A DNA stretch of 33,947 bases from Atopobiaceae bacterium (GTDB lineage Bacteria; Actinomycetota; Coriobacteriia; Coriobacteriales; Atopobiaceae): the NCBI GenBank assembly GCA_017513965.1, contig JAFWMI010000262.1:1-33947 (forward strand), written 5' to 3'. Positions within the stretch are counted from its first letter, which is position 1. Every line of letters begins with the position of its first letter. The notes under the pieces are model-generated. The model saw only the letters and a program-made list of their open reading frames with translations. It was not told the DNA's origin and did no database searches. The position numbers were made by a program, and so were the translations under genes. Positions 9,293 through 17,427 of this stretch are shown in pieces.

Positions 9293-12200
9293 ATGAGAAA
9301 CACGCTGCTTGCCATTACGTTCTTGTGCGACGGCAGGGCGCAGACCCTTCCGTTCGACACGCTCGTTCAGTCGGTCGTATGGATTGGCACGCATGCCAGC
9401 GCCACGACGAAGGACGCCGTGCTTTGCGTTGAGCGGGAAGGCCATGGCCTCAAGGTGAACACGATGAGGGAGGGATGGGCGTTGGCACTCCCTGGGCAGC
9501 GCCCACCCTCCTCATCGGTAGTGCTTCGCTGTGAGGTCGCAACGCTCGTGGGAATCGTAAGGGAGGGAACCCGTGGTGGATCTGCGCTCTACGTGCGACC
9601 GGTCGTTGACGGGATGCGGCGGTTCGAGCTGCGGACGCTTCCTGCGGAGGGGACGTGGGAGCTGGGAAGGCTGAGCGGCTGTGACATTTGCTATGGCACC
9701 CCATACGTATCGGCGAGTCACGCACGTCTTACGTGCCATGAGCGCAGGCTTGCGATCGAGGACCTCAGGAGCGGAAACGGCACCATAGTAAACGAGTCGG
9801 TAATTGCGCCGTATATGCCGTACGAGCTTGAGCCTGGGGACGAGGTGAGAATCCTCGACTGGGTCTTCGTGGTTGGCAAGGGATTCTTATGCACCAACTG
9901 TCCACCTGGACTCTCTCTGGAACCGCTTGCGGCGAGTGGTGATGAGGCCGCGCTACCGCCCTGCATTCACGAGAAAGAGAAGCACAAGGCCGCGGAACAT
10001 CGGTTTCATCCAGCGCCAAGGATCGTGCGGACCATTCATGCGCTGTCGCTCGCGGTGGACGGACCTCCCTCGTTGGCGGAGCACAAGGAGCAGTCAGCGC
10101 TTATGCGAATGGGACCATCATTGCTCATGGGTCTAAGCGCCTCGTTCATGCTGGCCGGAAGTGCCCAACGCGTGTTTGGCGGCGCGAGCCTCCTGGAATC
10201 AATGCCAGCCATCGCCTTGGTGGTAACGCTGATGGCGGGCTCCGTGCTCTGGCCGCTGGCTTCCGGGCGTTACGAGCGCCGTTCGGTCCGTGTTGCCAAC
10301 ACGCGTAGGAGTCAGCGCTATGTGGCGTACCTAGACAAGATCGAGCGTGCGCTGATTGAGGAGTCACACGATCAAAAGCGCGTCCTCCGCGAGAACAGGT
10401 TACCCGTTCAAGAGGTCCTGCGCATGGCGAGCGAACGATCTGCGCTCCTCATGAGTCGTACGCAAGACCATGAGGACTATCTCTGCGTGCGCGTGGGGAC
10501 GGGAGACGCGCCGCTCAGCGCGGACGTAGCGTGGCCAGAGCACCCGTTCTCGCTGGTCGACGACGACATGTGGAATCGTCTGGAGCGCTTGAGGAACCAG
10601 ATGCCCCAACTGGATGGCGTGCCCTTGGCCTTGAGCCTGGTAGCGCATCCAAGCGTGGGCATCTATGGGGACCGAGCGCTGGTGTGGGAGTTCGTTCGTG
10701 GCGTCTTGGTTCAGGTGTGTGCCTGTCATAGCTATAGGGAGGTGAGGATTGCCCTTGTGGTAGGCGAGTCCGACCGTGACGAATGGGCGCCGTTCGTCCC
10801 GCTGCGTCACATGTACGACTCACGCGGCGAGAATCGATACCTTGCCGTTACCCCAGAGGGCATGATGCGACTCGATGCCATGCTTGAGGAGCTGCTTTGT
10901 CTTCACGACGTGCCGGCATCCGGACCGAGGAGTCGTCCAGAACGACACTGCGTGATCGTGTGCTCAAACCTCAGGCTGTTTTTGCAGTCGACCGTCCTGG
11001 GCAGCATTTCTGCCCAAGGCGCGCTAGACGGGCGCGCGTCCCTCGTGTTCGTGGGAGAGTCCACGGAGGCGCTCCCCCGTTCGTGCACGTATCTCGTCGA
11101 CCTTTCGGGTGAGCATGGTGCCTGTGACGAGCGTGCTCTGCGGTCTGCCCGCATGTTCGCGCGAGACGATGTCTTGGATACGCTCGTGACGTTCTTGCCC
11201 GACATCATGGTCTCTCGTGAGGAGGGGAGGCGGTTTGCGCTCGACATGGGGCGCTTGAGGCTGGCGGAGAGCGAGGTCCACCGACGGCGTCCGTCTCTTA
11301 CGGCCTTCTTGGAGTTGTACGAGGTCGGCAGCGTTGCGCACCTCAACATAGGCGAGCGCTGGCGAGAGCACGATGCGTCCAGAAACCTGCTGGCCAGGCT
11401 GGGCGTGGACGGGTTGGGCAACGTGGTCTGCCTTGATCTTCACGAGGACGGCCAGGGGCCCCACGGCTTGATAGCGGGGACTACGGGTTCGGGCAAGTCG
11501 GAGTTCATTGCCACGCTCATATTGTCGCTCTGCGTGAACTATGCGCCTTCCGAGGTGTCCATCCTCGTTATTGACTACAAGGGGGGAGGGCTTGCCGGTG
11601 TGTTTGATGCTGAGCCCCAGAGGCTCCCTCATCTGTGCGGCACGATTACCAACCTCGACGGTAGCGTCATACGTCGATCGCTGGTGTCGCTGCGAAGCGA
11701 GCTTGAGCGGAGGCAGCGCATGCTCAATGCCGCCCGTGCCCGTACGGGGGAGTCGACCATGGACGTGCGAAGGTATCAGAGTCTCTACCGACAGGGTCGC
11801 GTACATGAGCCCATGCCTCACCTGGTGGTAGTGGCAGACGAGTTCGCAGAGCTCAAGCAGCAGGAGCCAGAGTTCATGGACCAGCTCATTACCAGCGCGC
11901 GGATCGGCAGGTCGCTCGGCGTGCATCTGGTGCTTGCCACCCAAAAGCCAACCGGCGTGGTTGATGACCAGATATGGTCTAACGCGCGTTTTAAGGCATG
12001 CCTCAAGGTGTCGGACGTAACGGACTCCCGTGAGATGATACGGCGAGACGACGCGGCAAGGTTGGACAGACCGGGAAGGTTCTGCTTGCTGGTTGGCTAC
12101 GACGAGGCGTTCCTGGAGGGGCAGGCGGCGTATGCCGGGGAGCCGTATGTGCCGCGCACGCGCCTTGAACCACGAAGGGACACGTCCGTGCGACTGCTTG

Positions 12201-13828
12201 GAAAGGAAGGGGAGGTGGTCCTTCGTCGTGATGCGTGCGGAGCGCGTCGAGTTGGCACGTGCACTGAGCTGCAGGCCGTGCTTGAGGAGCTTGCCCACAC
12301 GGCACGCATGCTCAACGAACAGGCTCTGCCGCTTTGGCTAGCGCCGTTGCCCGAACGGCTCGCGTTCGACCCCCTTGCCCTCTCGAGTCGATCATGCGCG
12401 GCCACTGACTTGACCTGTGTGTTGGCCATGGTGGACGACCCATGGAACCAGCGTCAGGACCTCATGCTCGTAAGCCTCTTGGAAGTGGGCAACCTCGTGC
12501 TCTATGGTCCGCAAAACTCCGGGGTGGAGGAGATGGCGAAGGCCACGTTGGCTGCGCTCGCATACGAACATGGGACAAGCGAACTCTGGCTGTACGGCAT
12601 CGACTCGGGGAACTACTTCACGACGCTCGAACAGCTTCCCCAGTGGGGAGGAACGGTGCATTCTGCCGACGAGGATGGCTTGTTCCATCTGCTGCGTATG
12701 CTCAGCGAGCTCGTGACCCATCGTCGCTCCGAAGGTGGGACGAGCTGGCCGCAAGTGGTGGTGGCGCTCACGGGGCTGTCGTCTTGGCTCGAGGCATGCG
12801 AGCGTTTGGAGGACGAGCTCGAGCATCTTACGAGGGATGGTCCACGCTATGGCGTGCATCTGGTAATCGTGGCTCATGCGGTGCACGACGTGCGGATGCG
12901 ATTGCGTGCCAACCTCGGTTTTGAGCTGGCCGTCTCGCTTCGTGACGCAGGCGAATACGCCCTGTTGCTGGGCAGTCTTGGGGGTGTGCCCATGCCGAAG
13001 GGAAAGATGAGGGGGCTCGTGCGAAAAGACGACCGGGTGTTGGAGTTCGTGGGCATGTGCCTGGCGAATGACGCCGCAGGCGAGCTTGAGATCGTAAGCG
13101 AGGTCGTGGCCCATGCGCATGGCATGGCGTCCGAGCCGGTTCCGCCCATTCCCCGTGTGCCAGCCAGCGTGACGGCAGCTGAGCTTGTGGGACGCATACG
13201 TGCGGGTGGCTTTCCCATTGGTTTTGACAAGGCGGACGCCGCTCCGTTTTGGATGGAGCTCCGGCGCGACCTGCCATTGTTGGCGACGGGAGGCGATCGA
13301 CAGCAGCTGGACAGCTTCCTTGTGGGGGCGTGCGAGACGCTCGACGGCATGGGTGTCTCAACGTGCTTTGTGGATGCATGGGGGCATGTGCCGTCCGTCT
13401 TGCATGTGCGTACGCTCGGGCCCGCAGAGGTAGGTGAGGCTCTGCGTGCGAACAAGAGCTTTGGCCGTGGATACCAGGTGGTGGTGATAAACGACGTGCT
13501 GCGGCTTTTGGAGCACCTTGCCTCGCATGAGGCCGCGCTGCTGCAAGACATCCTTGTGAGGGCGTTGGAGTACGACCTTCCTCCGTTCGTGCTTGGGGCG
13601 GAGAGCTGGCGGCTGGGCTCTGTCTTCGACAACTGGCTCAAGCACGTGCAGGCGTCGGGAAGAGGTCTTTGGGTGGGAGAGGGCTTTGCGACCCAAACGG
13701 TGTTTCCCCTGCCGAGGCTTACCAGAGAGCATCGACTGCCCGTGAGGAGGCTGGATGGTTTTGCGGTGCTCGGCGGAAGCACGCGCGCCGTGCGCTTTGT
13801 GCGATCGAGCACGTTTGGGGCGGCATGA
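9293..13828 (+). CDS. essC: FHA-FtsK/SpoIIIE ATPase, EssC-like type VII motor
   Basis: A 1511-residue protein, the expected motor of the secretion system. The ATG at 9293 has GGAGGGG upstream; a TTG at 9272 is a less likely start. An N-terminal beta-rich part precedes an FHA domain (about 120-195, with GRLSGCD, SASHARL and GNGTIVN). Two membrane helices follow near 275-295 and 304-323. The first ATPase domain is intact: Walker A GTTGSGKS near residue 728 and Walker B VVVADEFAEL near 844. The second and third modules, near 1069 and 1328, keep the fold pattern but have degenerate P-loops (GPQNSGVEE and TGGDRQQL). This order (FHA, two helices, one active and two degenerate ATPases) fits EssC/YukB of type VIIb systems. 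Symbol given by architecture only. Confidence 0.93.
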   Translation: MRNTLLAITFLCDGRAQTLPFDTLVQSVVWIGTHASATTKDAVLCVEREGHGLKVNTMREGWALALPGQRPPSSSVVLRCEVATLVGIVREGTRGGSALYVRPVVDGMRRFELRTLPAEGTWELGRLSGCDICYGTPYVSASHARLTCHERRLAIEDLRSGNGTIVNESVIAPYMPYELEPGDEVRILDWVFVVGKGFLCTNCPPGLSLEPLAASGDEAALPPCIHEKEKHKAAEHRFHPAPRIVRTIHALSLAVDGPPSLAEHKEQSALMRMGPSLLMGLSASFMLAGSAQRVFGGASLLESMPAIALVVTLMAGSVLWPLASGRYERRSVRVANTRRSQRYVAYLDKIERALIEESHDQKRVLRENRLPVQEVLRMASERSALLMSRTQDHEDYLCVRVGTGDAPLSADVAWPEHPFSLVDDDMWNRLERLRNQMPQLDGVPLALSLVAHPSVGIYGDRALVWEFVRGVLVQVCACHSYREVRIALVVGESDRDEWAPFVPLRHMYDSRGENRYLAVTPEGMMRLDAMLEELLCLHDVPASGPRSRPERHCVIVCSNLRLFLQSTVLGSISAQGALDGRASLVFVGESTEALPRSCTYLVDLSGEHGACDERALRSARMFARDDVLDTLVTFLPDIMVSREEGRRFALDMGRLRLAESEVHRRRPSLTAFLELYEVGSVAHLNIGERWREHDASRNLLARLGVDGLGNVVCLDLHEDGQGPHGLIAGTTGSGKSEFIATLILSLCVNYAPSEVSILVIDYKGGGLAGVFDAEPQRLPHLCGTITNLDGSVIRRSLVSLRSELERRQRMLNAARARTGESTMDVRRYQSLYRQGRVHEPMPHLVVVADEFAELKQQEPEFMDQLITSARIGRSLGVHLVLATQKPTGVVDDQIWSNARFKACLKVSDVTDSREMIRRDDAARLDRPGRFCLLVGYDEAFLEGQAAYAGEPYVPRTRLEPRRDTSVRLLGKEGEVVLRRDACGARRVGTCTELQAVLEELAHTARMLNEQALPLWLAPLPERLAFDPLALSSRSCAATDLTCVLAMVDDPWNQRQDLMLVSLLEVGNLVLYGPQNSGVEEMAKATLAALAYEHGTSELWLYGIDSGNYFTTLEQLPQWGGTVHSADEDGLFHLLRMLSELVTHRRSEGGTSWPQVVVALTGLSSWLEACERLEDELEHLTRDGPRYGVHLVIVAHAVHDVRMRLRANLGFELAVSLRDAGEYALLLGSLGGVPMPKGKMRGLVRKDDRVLEFVGMCLANDAAGELEIVSEVVAHAHGMASEPVPPIPRVPASVTAAELVGRIRAGGFPIGFDKADAAPFWMELRRDLPLLATGGDRQQLDSFLVGACETLDGMGVSTCFVDAWGHVPSVLHVRTLGPAEVGEALRANKSFGRGYQVVVINDVLRLLEHLASHEAALLQDILVRALEYDLPPFVLGAESWRLGSVFDNWLKHVQASGRGLWVGEGFATQTVFPLPRLTREHRLPVRRLDGFAVLGGSTRAVRFVRSSTFGAA

Positions 13829-13856
13829 TTTGCGACGCTTGGGAGGTGTGGTTGCT

Positions 13857-14129
13857 TTGGATGATCGTTTGCTCTTGAACGTGACCCTTCCCGCGACACA
13901 GCGGGCGTATGAGGTCTGCGTTTCGCCGGACTTGTTCGTATGCGAGGCGACGGAGGTTATGGTGCGCATGATTGACGAGGTGACGCATGGGCTGTTCTTG
14001 CCAACTGGCCACGAGCGCCTGATGCTGCTCGATGGGGAGGACAAGGGGTCCTTGCTCGACCCTCACGCACGTTTGGGCGTGTTGGCACAAGACGTACTGG
14101 TTGACGGCATTCGGGTTGCGTTGGTATAG
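13857..14129 (+). CDS. YukD/EsaB-like ubiquitin-fold protein
   Basis: A 90-residue cytosolic protein. The preferred start is TTG at 13857, ten bases after GGGAGG. Upstream in-frame ATG choices would overlap the motor gene and add an arginine-rich stretch unlike a domain. The pattern matches the YukD/EsaB ubiquitin-like family: an N-terminal strand LLLNVTLP, a central helix around ATEVMVRMIDEVTHG, and a closing HARLGVLAQDVLVDGIRVALV typical of the last beta-grasp strands. EsaB-type proteins regulate or assist type VIIb secretion, which suits its place between the motor and FHA genes. The C-terminus has no di-glycine, so conjugation is not expected. The next gene starts one base after its stop. 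Confidence 0.8.
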   Translation: MDDRLLLNVTLPATQRAYEVCVSPDLFVCEATEVMVRMIDEVTHGLFLPTGHERLMLLDGEDKGSLLDPHARLGVLAQDVLVDGIRVALV

Positions 14130-14130
14130 C

Positions 14131-15036
14131 ATGCGCATCCATACCCATAGGTCACTTGTGAGGGGAACGAGAAGGCTCCTCGTGTCCCTCAAGCCCAACG
14201 AATACGCTCGTGCAAGGCGTACCGCATATCTTGCGCAGGCGGAGGGGGAGACCATGCTGTTGCCCTTGGAGGCGGCGCACATGCGATTTCGGCGTGCGAG
14301 ATATGCGTACGACGTAACGGGCATGCGCACATTGAGACGGGTGGCGAGACGGACTCGTCTTACGGGGACGCAGATCCTTGGTTGGTGCGAGGACCTTCTG
14401 GATGCCCTGAGTCATCTTTCGCAGGCGGGCGTTCCCCATGCCGCCCTGATCCTTGACCCTCGGTTTGTCTTCGTCACGCAAAACAAGCGTCTGCGCTTTG
14501 CTTGTGCTCCCGTAGAAGACGAGAGGCTTCTCGAACGGCACACGCCCCTTGCGCTTCTTGAGTCCTGGTGTGGAACCAGAAGACGTGGAAAGGATCGTCC
14601 TTACGACGTCTTTGTTAACCAGCGGCTGAGGGAGTACGTGCAAAGCGAGGGCGAGACGCTCTCCCTCAACAGGTTTCGCGTGTTCGTGCAGGGATGCCGA
14701 TGCGCTTGCGAGCGGCTCAACGAGCAGCCGGGACTGACACTCGTGTTTGAGGACTCGTCTCGCTTGCCCGTCCCGCTTGAGGAGGGTGGTTCGTATCTTG
14801 TTGGTCGTGGGGCAGAGTGCGACGTTTGCATAGCCGACCAGCCAAGGGTGAGCAGACGCCACGTAACGCTTCGCCGCGACGGTGACGTCGTCTTTGCGAC
14901 GGACATGGGATCCACGAACGGAACCGCATTGCATGGAAGCGTGCTGAGGCCGTTCGAGCCCGTGGCGCTTCCCTTGGGTCAGCCTTTTGTGCTTGCCGGT
15001 GTGCTTACGTGCAGGGTCATAAAGAAAGGGGCATAA
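14131..15036 (+). CDS. FHA protein with EssB/DUF6382-like N-terminal domain
   Basis: A 301-residue protein starting at the ATG right after the ubiquitin-like gene. The C-terminal 95 residues form a canonical FHA domain (YLVGRGAECDVCI, VSRRHVTL, MGSTNGT), which binds phosphothreonine peptides. The N-terminal 190 residues resemble the pseudokinase-like region found before FHA domains in Firmicutes (DUF6382) and, distantly, EssB/YukC: a helical block (GTQILGWCEDLLDALSHL) then HAALILDPRFVFV, reminiscent of a kinase catalytic loop without catalytic residues. No membrane helix is visible, unlike true EssB. It is probably a soluble adaptor linking the operon's kinase to the secretion machine. The EssB relationship is inference and needs a profile or structure comparison. 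Confidence 0.82.
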   Translation: MRIHTHRSLVRGTRRLLVSLKPNEYARARRTAYLAQAEGETMLLPLEAAHMRFRRARYAYDVTGMRTLRRVARRTRLTGTQILGWCEDLLDALSHLSQAGVPHAALILDPRFVFVTQNKRLRFACAPVEDERLLERHTPLALLESWCGTRRRGKDRPYDVFVNQRLREYVQSEGETLSLNRFRVFVQGCRCACERLNEQPGLTLVFEDSSRLPVPLEEGGSYLVGRGAECDVCIADQPRVSRRHVTLRRDGDVVFATDMGSTNGTALHGSVLRPFEPVALPLGQPFVLAGVLTCRVIKKGA

Positions 15037-15038
15037 GC

Positions 15039-15326
15039 ATGGCAAACGAAATACGTACGAGCTTGGGCGCAGCCTTGGATGTGGGCGCAACGCTGTGGGG
15101 TGGCGTTGACGACTGCCTGTCATTCCGGCTCTTGGGGTTATCTGCCGATATCCCTGTTCCGGCAAGCTCCGACCACGATGGCAGGCTGGGCAACACGGTC
15201 GCATCTTCCCTAGCGTGCCTGGCACAGCTCATTGGGTCGGACGTCGCATTGGTACGCGGCATGGACGATGCCCTGCGTGGAATCGATGCCCGAATGGGCG
15301 CGGGGATGCGGGGAGGCGGCTCATGA
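15039..15326 (+). CDS. Small helical Lap1-like (TIGR04197/DUF3130-type) protein
   Basis: A 95-residue protein starting at the ATG at 15039, with AAAGGGG eight bases upstream. It begins MANEIRTSLGAALDVGATL and is mostly helical apart from a short proline-containing middle (SADIPVPASS) and a glycine-rich tail. Size, the pattern of two helices and position directly before an LXG-like gene resemble the small LXG-associated proteins that bind LXG domains and target them for type VIIb export. It overlaps the next gene by ATGA, so translation is coupled. The family assignment rests on pattern and context, and sequence similarity is weak by eye. Confidence 0.65.
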   Translation: MANEIRTSLGAALDVGATLWGGVDDCLSFRLLGLSADIPVPASSDHDGRLGNTVASSLACLAQLIGSDVALVRGMDDALRGIDARMGAGMRGGGS

Positions 15327-16861
15327 GAATCGTAAAGCAACGTGCGGTGGAGCTGCTTGGCCTGGAGTCTCGTCAGCTCGAAGTGCAGTGCCAGCGATGC
15401 GAACGCCTGGCTGCCAAGCTTACTGGCTGTTATCTGGGCGGCATGAGTGGCAAGAGCGTCACTGCCGCAGAGCAGCGAATCCGCATGCAGGCCGCCGTCG
15501 TAACGGCACAGGTCGCGATGCTCCAGTCGATCAAGGAGGTGGATGCCCGCAATGCGGCGTTGGTGGGATCGCTTCCCACCACCTCCCCGGGCGTTCTGGA
15601 CACGCAGGTTGCTCAGGAGCGGTTAGACGAGGCGAGGGCTTCGATTGCCCGGTTCGAAAAGCAGATGGAGACTGCCGTCACCAATGCCGAACGATTCAAC
15701 GCGCTCCTATCCTCTTGCGATCCAACGTTGCAGTACGGCGGATCGACTCTGGGCCTCATTGACATATGCGGCCTCAAGGCGGGCTATCGTTCGCTCATTG
15801 CGGGGCAGGAGGCAATAGTCTCGTACAACGAGCGCGTCCTCGAGCAGGTACAGCAGTACGAGGAACAGTCCGCGGCGCTGTATGCGGGCGTCAATACCGC
15901 AACGGCAGATCAGGCTTTGGCCAGTATGCGCAGCTATGCGGGTACGGGAACCTGGGGGGACGTAACGTGGGCGGGGAGGCTGCGGTTGGACTTGGATGTT
16001 GCCTCCGCCAAGTATGCGCAGACTCATAAGGAGAAGTCGCCGTTGGAACGGTTCCTTGAGGGAGACCTCTCAGTCGCGGACTCGGCAGTCTCGGGCAAAC
16101 GGGAGTTTGGGGCGGTCGTGGCGGGCATCCCCGTGCGTTCCACGTTGTATGGTGAGCTGCTTGGCGTCTCCGCATCGGCCAAGCCCTACAAAAGGGGCGG
16201 CATTGAGCAAGGGGACGATGGGAAGGAGGAAAAGAAGTCCTCGTCTGGCTTTGAGGCTGAGGCACGTGTGCATGCGGCACAGGGAACGGTTACGACCGAA
16301 GCGGGCATCCTTGGTTTCTCCGCCAAGCTCACGGCACTCTCTGGGTCGGTGACGGGTGCTCTGGGCGCATCGCTGCTCAACGAAGGGACGTTCGCGCCAT
16401 CCGTAACGGCCAAGGCCGGCAGCAAGGCAAGCGTGCTCTCTGGCGAGGTCTCGAGCAAGGCGGGCATTGAGGGATTTGACTATCACGCCAAGACGAAGGG
16501 ATCATTCCTCACGGAGTCCGTCGAGGCAGGCATCTCATACGGCCCAGAGGGGTTCGAGGCCAAGCTGGGAAGCGAGTCGTACTTGGCAACCGGAGAGCTC
16601 TCCACCGGCTTTACGTTTTTGGGCGTGTCGGTTGATGCCACAACAGAGGCAAAGGTAGGCGGCAAGGGAGGTGATGCTGCCATGAGCGTGACGCCCACCT
16701 CCTTGGAAGGCGAGCTTGGCGTTGGACTCGGACTGGGCGCGGGCGTAAAGGTGAAGGTTGACTGGAGCGGCTTGCGCAAGACGCTCAAGCGCCTTGGCGT
16801 AGACGTCAACGATTGGTGGCGTCCATCTGGCGTAGGCGGATCCAAGGAAGAGGTGAGATAG
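15323..16861 (+). CDS. LXG-like type VII substrate with beta-repeat C-terminal domain
   Basis: A 512-residue protein whose ATG overlaps the preceding stop. Residues 1-200 are long alpha helices with an LGG turn (YLGGMSGKS, near 37-45), like the helical hairpin of LXG effectors. A linker rich in Lys, Glu and Ser lies near residues 290-310. The last 200 residues contain alternating polar/hydrophobic stretches of about 20-25 residues separated by glycines (GILGFSAKLTALSGSVTG, GIEGFDYHAKTKGSF, GPEGFEAKLGSESY), ending GVGLGLGAGVKVKVDWSGL and a basic helix. This looks like a repetitive beta structure, possibly membrane-inserting. I recognise no known toxin domain. Flanking Lap-like and DUF4176 genes support a secreted effector or surface component. 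Confidence 0.78.
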   Translation: MRIVKQRAVELLGLESRQLEVQCQRCERLAAKLTGCYLGGMSGKSVTAAEQRIRMQAAVVTAQVAMLQSIKEVDARNAALVGSLPTTSPGVLDTQVAQERLDEARASIARFEKQMETAVTNAERFNALLSSCDPTLQYGGSTLGLIDICGLKAGYRSLIAGQEAIVSYNERVLEQVQQYEEQSAALYAGVNTATADQALASMRSYAGTGTWGDVTWAGRLRLDLDVASAKYAQTHKEKSPLERFLEGDLSVADSAVSGKREFGAVVAGIPVRSTLYGELLGVSASAKPYKRGGIEQGDDGKEEKKSSSGFEAEARVHAAQGTVTTEAGILGFSAKLTALSGSVTGALGASLLNEGTFAPSVTAKAGSKASVLSGEVSSKAGIEGFDYHAKTKGSFLTESVEAGISYGPEGFEAKLGSESYLATGELSTGFTFLGVSVDATTEAKVGGKGGDAAMSVTPTSLEGELGVGLGLGAGVKVKVDWSGLRKTLKRLGVDVNDWWRPSGVGGSKEEVR

Positions 16862-16863
16862 CG

Positions 16864-17169
16864 ATGTTTGAGCATCTACTGCCAATAGGCTCGGTTGTAT
16901 GCGTGAGAGGGGGAAGCAAGCGCTTGATGATCATTGGCCGCGTGCAGGCGCGCGTGGGCTCCTCACGAATATACGACTATTCTGCCTGCAGATACCCTGA
17001 GGGCATCCTCACGCCGGGCGAGCTTTTCTTCTTTAACCACGATGCGGTCTCCCAGCTGTTCTTCGTAGGCTTTCAGGACGAGGAGGAGCTCGTCTTTCGC
17101 AATGACGTGCTGGGAGGCCTGGGGGAGGTGCGTATTGATGAGCAGGGCAACATTGTCCCCGTCGGATGA
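16864..17169 (+). CDS. DUF4176 protein (LXG-associated targeting factor or chaperone)
   Basis: A 101-residue cytosolic protein starting two bases after the LXG-like stop. It has the DUF4176 pattern: LLPIGSVVCVRGGSKRLMIIGR at the start, YDYSACRYPEGIL in the middle, then FFFNHDAVSQLFFVGFQDEEE. DUF4176 genes are regularly found beside LXG effectors of type VIIb systems, where they have been linked to effector export. Its position makes it the likely dedicated partner of the upstream effector; an immunity role is an alternative. The following small gene overlaps its 3' end by 32 bases. Confidence 0.87.
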   Translation: MFEHLLPIGSVVCVRGGSKRLMIIGRVQARVGSSRIYDYSACRYPEGILTPGELFFFNHDAVSQLFFVGFQDEEELVFRNDVLGGLGEVRIDEQGNIVPVG

Positions 17170-17365
17170 CGCGGACGACGGGGAGCGGAAACGTGCGTTG
17201 CAGCTATACGATGCCGTGATACGTGAGGTGACTTGCGATGGCAGGCGCGCCTTGCGTGAGCTCAAACGACAGGAAGAGACCTACGGCGCCCTGGCGGATC
17301 CAGCGTTGCTGCAGGCACTGGACGAGTCGTTGGCTAGCGCGCGAATGCTCAGCAACTGGTCGTGA
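17138..17365 (+). CDS. Small helical protein, unknown, last gene of the operon
   Basis: A 75-residue protein whose ATG lies inside the end of the DUF4176 gene, nine bases after GGGGGAGG. I do not recognise it. It has an acidic N-terminus followed by two predicted amphipathic helices (ALQLYDAVIREVTCDGRRAL and PALLQALDESLASARML). It could be a second LXG-associated helper or the immunity protein for the effector. The strong internal ribosome site and unbroken overlap support a real gene. Confidence 0.65.
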   Translation: MSRATLSPSDDADDGERKRALQLYDAVIREVTCDGRRALRELKRQEETYGALADPALLQALDESLASARMLSNWS

Positions 17366-17387
17366 TGAGCGACCGGGACGAGCGGTT

Positions 17388-17416
17388 GGGGCACGCCGCC
17401 CTTGAGGGCGTGCCCC
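17388..17416. terminator. Hairpin between convergent genes
   Basis: A 10-bp GC-rich stem, GGGGCACGCC (17388-17397) with GGCGTGCCCC (17407-17416), and a 9-base loop lies between the end of the secretion operon and the convergent VWA gene. There is no clear T-run on either strand, so it may be a weak bidirectional terminator or an mRNA 3' end stabiliser. Confidence 0.6.
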
Positions 17417-17427
17417 GCTTCCGCTAC

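Noticed and set aside
11024..12298. Minus-strand 424-codon frame opposite the EssC-like ATPase
   Set aside because: It runs antisense to the Walker A and B region of a certain gene and has no start signal.
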